This document shows, one piece after another, positions 8,519 through 12,645 of a DNA stretch of 12,645 nt (within the stretch, counting starts at the first letter, position 1; each line of letters begins with the position of its first letter). The position numbers were made by a program, and so were the translations under genes. This stretch comes from Burkholderiales bacterium. GTDB lineage: Bacteria; Pseudomonadota; Gammaproteobacteria; Burkholderiales; Burkholderiaceae. Location: contig CANBUA010000126.1 in assembly GCA_947372535.1 (NCBI GenBank), forward strand, positions 1-12,645. The letters run 5' to 3'. The notes below the pieces were generated by a model. It was not told the origin of the DNA. It worked only from the letters and a program-made list of their open reading frames with translations, and did not search any database.

Positions 8519-10012
8519 TCAGGCGCCCTTGGCCGATGGCAGCTTGGAGACCAGACGCAGGGAGACGGTCAGGCCTTCGAGCTGGTAGTGAGGGCGCAGG
8601 AAGAACTTGGACGAGTAGTAGCCGGGGTTGCCTTCGACCTCTTCGACGGTGACTTCAGCGGCGGCCAGGGGCTTGCGCGCTTTGGTCAGCTCGGAGGAGT
8701 GCGCAGGGTCGGCATCCACGTAGTTCATGATCCATTCGTTGAGCCAGCGCTGCATGTCGTTGCGCTCCTTGAACGAGCCCACCTTGTCGCGCACGATGCA
8801 CTTGAGGTAGTGCGCGAAACGGCAGGTGGCGAACAGGTAGGGCAGGCGTGCGGCCAGGTTGGCATTGGCCGTGGCGTCCGGATCGTCGTACTCGGCGGGC
8901 TTTTGCAGCGATTGGGCGCCAATGAAGGCGGCGAAGTCGCTGCCCTTTCGGTGCACCAGGGGCATGAAACCGTTGCTGGCCAGTTCGGCTTCGCGGCGGT
9001 CGGAGATGGAGATCTCTGTGGGGCACTTCATGTCCACGCCGCCATCATCCGTTGGGAAGGTATGCGTGGGCAGGTTGGCCACGGCGCCGCCGGACTCGAT
9101 GCCGCGGATGCGCGAACACCAGCCGAACTCCTTGAAGGAGCGGTTGATGTTGGTGGCCATGGCATAAGCCGCGTTGGCCCAGGCGTACTTGCTGTGATCT
9201 GCCGAGCCGGTGTCTTCTTCGAAATCGAAGTCTTCGACCGGGTTGGTGCGGGCACCGTAAGGCAGGCGCGACAGGAAGCGCGGCATGCACAGACCGAGGT
9301 AGCGGGCGTCGTCCGACTCACGCAGCGAGCGCCAGGCAGCGTACTCGGGTGTGGTGAAGATCTTGGTCAGGTCACGTGGGTTGGCCAGCTCTTGCCATGA
9401 TTCAAACTGCATCAGCGAAGGGTTGGCCGCCGAGATGAAGGGCGTGTGAGCCGCCGCGCTGACCTTGGCCATTTCACCCAGCCACTCGACATCGGGTGGG
9501 GTGTGATCGAAGTAGTAGTCGCCCACCAGGCAGCCGAACGGCTCGCCGCCGAATTGGCCATACTCTTCTTCATAGACCTTCTTGAACAGCGGGCTTTGGT
9601 CCCAGGCGGTGCCCTTGAACTTCTTCAAAGTCTTGCCCACCTCGGCCTTGGAGATGTTGAAGACGCGGATCTTCAGCATTTCGTCGGTTTCAGTGTTGTT
9701 CACCAGGTAGCTCAGACCACGCCAGGCGGACTCCAGTTGCTGGAACTCGGCATGGTGCAGGATCTTGTTGACCTGCTCGGACATCTTGGCGTCCAGGGCA
9801 GCAATCATGGCCTCGATCGAGCCGATGACGTCGCTGCTGATCAGCTTGGTTTGCGACAGCGCTTGCTGCGCCAAGGTCAACACCGCCTCTTCGACAGCCG
9901 ACTTGGCGCTCTCGTTCTGGGGCTTGAATTCCTTGTTCAGCAGGGAGGCGAAATCGCCACCTTCGTACTCAACGCCTTGCAGTGCGGCGCTTTGGCTTTG
10001 TGCTTCAGACAT
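8519..10012 (-). CDS. tssC: TssC, type VI secretion sheath large subunit (VipB-like)
   Basis: TssC pairs with TssB to form the helical contractile sheath around the Hcp tube. The 497-residue product is full length for the family. Visible conserved blocks are HAEFQQLESAWRGLSYLV at 87-104, YGQFGGEPFGCLVGDYYF at 151-168, and PFISAANPSLM with LANPRDLTKIF in the middle. The C-terminal block contains FAHYLKCIVRDKVGSF and a terminal FFLRPHYQLEGLTVSLRLVSKLP. ATG at 10012 has AAGGAGA upstream at good spacing, and the gene begins 29 bases after the tssB stop, the usual arrangement. No defects are visible. Confidence 0.98.
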   Translation of the reverse strand: MSEAQSQSAALQGVEYEGGDFASLLNKEFKPQNESAKSAVEEAVLTLAQQALSQTKLISSDVIGSIEAMIAALDAKMSEQVNKILHHAEFQQLESAWRGLSYLVNNTETDEMLKIRVFNISKAEVGKTLKKFKGTAWDQSPLFKKVYEEEYGQFGGEPFGCLVGDYYFDHTPPDVEWLGEMAKVSAAAHTPFISAANPSLMQFESWQELANPRDLTKIFTTPEYAAWRSLRESDDARYLGLCMPRFLSRLPYGARTNPVEDFDFEEDTGSADHSKYAWANAAYAMATNINRSFKEFGWCSRIRGIESGGAVANLPTHTFPTDDGGVDMKCPTEISISDRREAELASNGFMPLVHRKGSDFAAFIGAQSLQKPAEYDDPDATANANLAARLPYLFATCRFAHYLKCIVRDKVGSFKERNDMQRWLNEWIMNYVDADPAHSSELTKARKPLAAAEVTVEEVEGNPGYYSSKFFLRPHYQLEGLTVSLRLVSKLPSAKGA

Positions 10013-10041
10013 GTCTTCTCCTTCTTGCGCGTTCGGGGCGT

Positions 10042-10542
10042 TTATTGGCCTTCAGGCTTCTTGGCAGAGGCCAGGGACTTCAGCAACGCATCGTCCTTGA
10101 GCACCTTGGCCAGCAGCTCTTCCGCACCGGTCTTGCCGTCCATGTAGGTCACCAGGTTGGACAGTTGCTGACGCGCTTCGAGCAATTGCTTGAGGCCGTC
10201 GACCTTGGAGGCGATAGCCGCAGGCGAGAAGTCGTCCATGTTTTCGAACGTCAGGTCGATAGCCAGATTGCCTTCACCGGTCAGGGTGTTGGGCACAGAG
10301 AAGGCCACGCGAGGCTTCATCGACTTCATGCGGGCGTCGAAGTTGTCGACGTCGAATTCCATGAACTTGCGATCAGCCACGGGCGCGAGCGGGTCGACAG
10401 GCTTGCCCGACAAGTCCGACAACACGCCCATCACGAAGGGCAGTTGCACCTTCTTCTCAGCGCCGTAGAGCTCGACGTCATACTCGATCTGCACACGCGG
10501 CATGCGGTTGCGGGCAATGAACTTTTGACTACTGGTGGCCAT
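10042..10542 (-). CDS. tssB: TssB, type VI secretion sheath small subunit (VipA-like)
   Basis: TssB is the small sheath protein that interlocks with TssC. The product has 166 residues. The family signature LPFVMGVLSDLSG lies at 34-46, followed by DRKFMEFDVDNFDARM (57-72), the LTFENMDDFSP block (97-107) and the helical KQLLEARQQLSNLVTYMDG (118-136). The C-terminus is lysine-rich. The N-terminal region (QKFIARNRMPRVQIEYDVEL) is the part that contacts TagJ in systems that have it, consistent with tagJ in this operon. ATG at 10542 is preceded by AGGAG eight bases upstream. It lies 71 bp downstream of tssA, with no obvious promoter in that gap. Confidence 0.97.
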   Translation of the reverse strand: MATSSQKFIARNRMPRVQIEYDVELYGAEKKVQLPFVMGVLSDLSGKPVDPLAPVADRKFMEFDVDNFDARMKSMKPRVAFSVPNTLTGEGNLAIDLTFENMDDFSPAAIASKVDGLKQLLEARQQLSNLVTYMDGKTGAEELLAKVLKDDALLKSLASAKKPEGQ

Positions 10543-10613
10543 GCTTCGCTCCTGGAACGTTAGGTTTCAATGGCGTTGAGAAATTGACAACGGATGTCAG
10601 CGTACGAATCAAA

Positions 10614-11645
10614 TCAATACTGGTCGTTGGGCACGCCAGCGAGTTTGGCAATCTGGTCAACACCGTCCGGAACCAAGTCGCGGATGATGTCCATGAAGTT
10701 CTTGCTCATCAGGCGCTGGGCCCGGCGGATCAGCAGCGGTGCAGGATTGGTGGGCTCATTGAGCTCGATCCACTCACAGACTTTGTCCAGCGCCTTGATG
10801 GCGTCATCACGGGTGCGCAAGGCACCGTTGCCAGCCACCGCCATGTGGGCAACACCTGCCGAGGCGAATTCGCCGGATGTATCGGCGCTGGCGGCCACAT
10901 CGGTAGCGGTGTTGCTGGCGCCCGAGGCCAGCTTGGCCGCGTCGCTGATGATCTGCAAGAGCACGCGCAGTGGGCGAAACTCGGGGCCCGAGATGGTGGC
11001 GCGCTCGGTCACCACGCCATCAATGGCCACCACCGTGTCGGCCATGCCACTCAATGCAGTCAGCAAACCTGGCAGTGCGGCGTCGGCATCCAGCAGCGCC
11101 TGGGCCACACCGGCCATGGGAGTGACGGCTTCGTCGCCATGCGGTTGGGCCTTGCCCGAAGCCAGTTCGAAATCCCGGCCGGTGATGTTGCTGCGCCCGC
11201 CGCCCAGACCCGATTTGCGGATGTCATAAAGGAAGCCCGCGCCATCGACCAGGGGTGCCAGCGCATTCAGGCGCATGGTGGGATCGTTGTCATCGTCTGC
11301 GTCCAGCATGGGGTGGACGTGATCCCAGTACTGGGTCAGCAAGCCGTGAATCAGGCGCAGACCATCTGCGGCGGCACCCAGGCCTTGCAGGCGGGTAGAT
11401 GAACGCAGGAGGTGAACCGCAACGCGCACATCCTTGGTGCGGGTCATCAGCTCGGATGAGAGGGTTTGAACCTTGCGCCAATCCGGCTCTTCAGCCGGGA
11501 TGATGGTGTCGCCGAACTGCTGCTCGGGCTTGCTGCGCGCAGCCTCCTCCAGAGCCAGAAAGGCGCTGTCGTATTCCAGGTCCGGACCACAGGGCTCGCT
11601 TTCGCCAACTGGGGCCAGGAGGGTATCGACATCAATCAGGGCCAT
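10614..11645 (-). CDS. tssA: TssA, type VI secretion assembly protein (ImpA N-terminal family)
   Basis: TssA helps assemble the baseplate and coordinates tail tube and sheath polymerisation. The 343-residue product has an ImpA-type N-terminal domain opening with APVGESEPCGPDLEYD (11-26) and containing YWDHVHPMLDADDDNDPTMR (106-125). A helical middle follows, then an Ala/Ser/Thr/Gly-rich linker (about 240-270). The conserved C-terminal block LNEPTNPAPLLIRRAQRLM (295-313) continues into FMDIIRDLVPDG. This length is close to the shorter TssA class, such as P. aeruginosa TssA1, rather than the long forms. ATG at 11645 has only a weak GGAA upstream. It is the first T6SS gene after the adhesin-like gene and is preceded by the main candidate promoter region. 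Confidence 0.95.
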   Translation of the reverse strand: MALIDVDTLLAPVGESEPCGPDLEYDSAFLALEEAARSKPEQQFGDTIIPAEEPDWRKVQTLSSELMTRTKDVRVAVHLLRSSTRLQGLGAAADGLRLIHGLLTQYWDHVHPMLDADDDNDPTMRLNALAPLVDGAGFLYDIRKSGLGGGRSNITGRDFELASGKAQPHGDEAVTPMAGVAQALLDADAALPGLLTALSGMADTVVAIDGVVTERATISGPEFRPLRVLLQIISDAAKLASGASNTATDVAASADTSGEFASAGVAHMAVAGNGALRTRDDAIKALDKVCEWIELNEPTNPAPLLIRRAQRLMSKNFMDIIRDLVPDGVDQIAKLAGVPNDQY

Positions 11646-11708
11646 GGTGTGTTCCGACTCGTTTTCAATGCTGCATCAGACGATGGTACGCACTGTAGGT
11701 TCGCCGGA

Positions 11709-11723
11709 CAGGCGTCACACCTG
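11709..11723. promoter_or_regulatory. Imperfect 15-bp palindrome (candidate operator)
   Basis: CAGGCGTCACACCTG is symmetric at 12 of 14 non-central positions (pattern CAGG-n-GT-n-AC-n-CCTG). It sits between the arms of the inverted repeat, about 64-78 bases upstream of tssA. Dimeric repressors and activators bind such sites, but no regulator gene is visible in the window. It also overlaps the sigma-54-like element, so one motif may partly create the other by chance. Confidence 0.3.
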
Positions 11724-11727
11724 CCAA
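11711..11727 (-). promoter_or_regulatory. Weak sigma-54-like promoter upstream of tssA
   Basis: On the minus strand TTGGCAGGTGTGACGCC has a good -24 box (TTGGCA) and the required GG-N10-GC spacing, but the -12 side reads ACGCC rather than TTGCA. The implied start would be near 11700, giving a leader of about 55 bases. Sigma-54 control of T6SS clusters is documented in several proteobacteria. The match is incomplete and could be chance. Confidence 0.25.
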
Positions 11728-11810
11728 AAGTCATGTGATCCTGATGCAGCGCAGAAACTAGGGGGGCGTGTTGCGGGTGGCACCACATTCCCCTGGCTCC
11801 TGCGCCTGGA

Positions 11811-12645
11811 TCAGAAGGCCGAGCAGTTGCTGTCAGCCTGTACGCCCGAGCAGTTTGTCAGCTGGGCACCACGGCGGACCTTGGTCCACTCCATGATCAA
11901 AGGCTCCACGTCCGCCCCGCCAGCCACCTGTGCCCCCGTTGTATTGGCGGGCGTACACAGTTGCGGCCTGGAGAACTGGCCATGCAGGTAGACATCCGTA
12001 CGCAACTCGTTGAGCGCATCGATTGACTCAAACGGGAGACGGGGCCGCTCTTGCGGAGGCAAGTAGGGCTGTTGCTCGTTGTTCGTGTAGGTGAAGTTGA
12101 TGCTCAGGGGTTTGAAGGTGTTGCTTGCGGGGGCATCCACATTCACGCTATAGCCCAGCAAGCCCGAGGTTGTGCTGGCCTGCGGCAGAGCCTGCGCGTT
12201 GATCTGCGGCGTCAACACGCTGTTGTCATAGATCGCGCTGGCAATCTGGTTGCCTGCGTCGGACAACTGGACCTTCGACTGCGGACCGGCGATCACTTGC
12301 AAGAACGCCACGTTGATAGGGCCGCTTTGAGTGATATCCCCGGACGTGACCAAATTCAGGAACAGGCCAGCGTTAGCGCCCGACTGCGTGCCCAGGTCAA
12401 TACCCTGAGAACCATCACCCTGATTTTGCAAGGTGATCGTGCCTGCGCCATTCAAAGCACCCGCCTCCACACTGATCAGACCCGACTGGATATCCGAGCC
12501 GATCACCGTCAAGCCACCCAACCACGACGGATTGACGATGAAATTGGTCGGCACGCCCCCGGCACCATTGCCAACCCGGATAGGCGTCGCAGGGGCTTCG
12601 GTGATGTTGCCCGTTGCGTCCACGCCAGCAGGACGGAAGTTGCGG
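11811..12645 (-). CDS. C-terminal part of a large filamentous-haemagglutinin-type exoprotein (partial)
   Basis: The frame is open to the right edge of the window and ends with TGA at 11811, so only about the last 278 residues are seen. An internal GTG at 12623 is not a convincing start, because the frame continues upstream (RNFRPAG) and no ribosome-binding site precedes it. The visible part is rich in G, N, T, S, V and Q, with short beta-strand repeats of the kind LISVEAGALNGAGTITLQNQ and SGDITQSGPINVAFLQVIAG, typical of right-handed beta-helix haemagglutinin/TpsA-like surface proteins. After a proline-rich hinge (QPYLPPQERPRLP) comes a non-repetitive tail with cysteines at 223, 258 and 267 (numbered from the GTG), ending NCSAF. 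The exact family is not certain. It is on the same strand as the T6SS, 165 bp upstream of tssA. I see no clear terminator after it, so read-through into the T6SS is possible. Confidence 0.7.
   Translation of the reverse strand, partial: RNFRPAGVDATGNITEAPATPIRVGNGAGGVPTNFIVNPSWLGGLTVIGSDIQSGLISVEAGALNGAGTITLQNQGDGSQGIDLGTQSGANAGLFLNLVTSGDITQSGPINVAFLQVIAGPQSKVQLSDAGNQIASAIYDNSVLTPQINAQALPQASTTSGLLGYSVNVDAPASNTFKPLSINFTYTNNEQQPYLPPQERPRLPFESIDALNELRTDVYLHGQFSRPQLCTPANTTGAQVAGGADVEPLIMEWTKVRRGAQLTNCSGVQADSNCSAF

Larger units (their letters stand above)
11670..11750. repeat. 10-bp inverted repeat flanking the putative tssA promoter
   Basis: GCTGCATCAG (11670-11679) and CTGATGCAGC (11741-11750) are perfect reverse complements separated by 61 bp, close to six turns of B-DNA. 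The arms lie on either side of the sigma-54-like element. They could be paired binding sites for a regulator that loops DNA, or a long-range stem in a transcript reading through from the upstream gene. The repeat is seen; its role is inferred. Confidence 0.45.

Noticed and set aside
11760..11810. Terminator after the adhesin-like gene
   Set aside because: Only a very short self-complementary stretch (GGTGCCACC) with no loop or T-run is present, so it cannot be supported.
12621..12623. GTG as the start of the right-edge gene
   Set aside because: The frame continues without a stop to the window edge, no Shine-Dalgarno precedes the GTG, and the sequence looks like the middle of a repeat-rich protein rather than an N-terminus.

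Overview
The window is one contiguous block of a type VI secretion system (T6SS) locus, read almost entirely on the minus strand. The DNA is GC-rich, and the order tssA-tssB-tssC-hcp-hcp-tagJ-tssE-tssF-tssG-tssH(clpV), with a TagJ/ImpE accessory gene, fits a betaproteobacterium, probably of the order Burkholderiales. That assignment is an inference from protein style and gene order, not from a marker gene.

Layout in the direction of transcription (right to left). At 12645-11811 lies the 3' end of a large repeat-rich exoprotein of the filamentous-haemagglutinin/adhesin type, whose 5' part is outside the window. A 165-bp gap follows. It holds a 10-bp inverted repeat, a 15-bp imperfect palindrome and a weak sigma-54-like GG-N10-GC element, and it is the best place for the promoter of the T6SS unit. 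Then come tssA (baseplate/tail assembly cap), tssB and tssC (contractile sheath), two divergent hcp genes (inner tube), tagJ (TssB-binding accessory), tssE, tssF and tssG (baseplate), and tssH/clpV (the AAA+ ATPase that recycles the contracted sheath). A bulged hairpin with a T-run follows clpV. The left edge holds the first 33 codons of another minus-strand gene with a good ribosome-binding site but no recognisable product.

The genes fall into two spacing regimes. From tagJ to clpV they are packed, with gaps of 9-13 bp and one 25-bp overlap (tssF/tssG), which suggests one translationally coupled unit. The tssC-hcp-hcp-tagJ stretch has longer gaps with predicted RNA hairpins: two after tssC, a canonical intrinsic terminator between the two hcp genes, and a 10-bp stem after the second hcp. 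The simplest reading is that these elements set tube subunit output separately from the low-copy baseplate and ATPase, with partial read-through feeding the downstream genes.

The membrane complex genes (tssJ, tssL, tssM), tssK, and the spike (tssI/vgrG, PAAR) are not in the window and must lie outside it if the system is functional. No RNA genes, CRISPR arrays or insertion sequences were seen. The core machinery is a known system. The parts that merit a second look are the paired, structurally insulated hcp genes, the tssA upstream region, and the unidentified genes at both edges.
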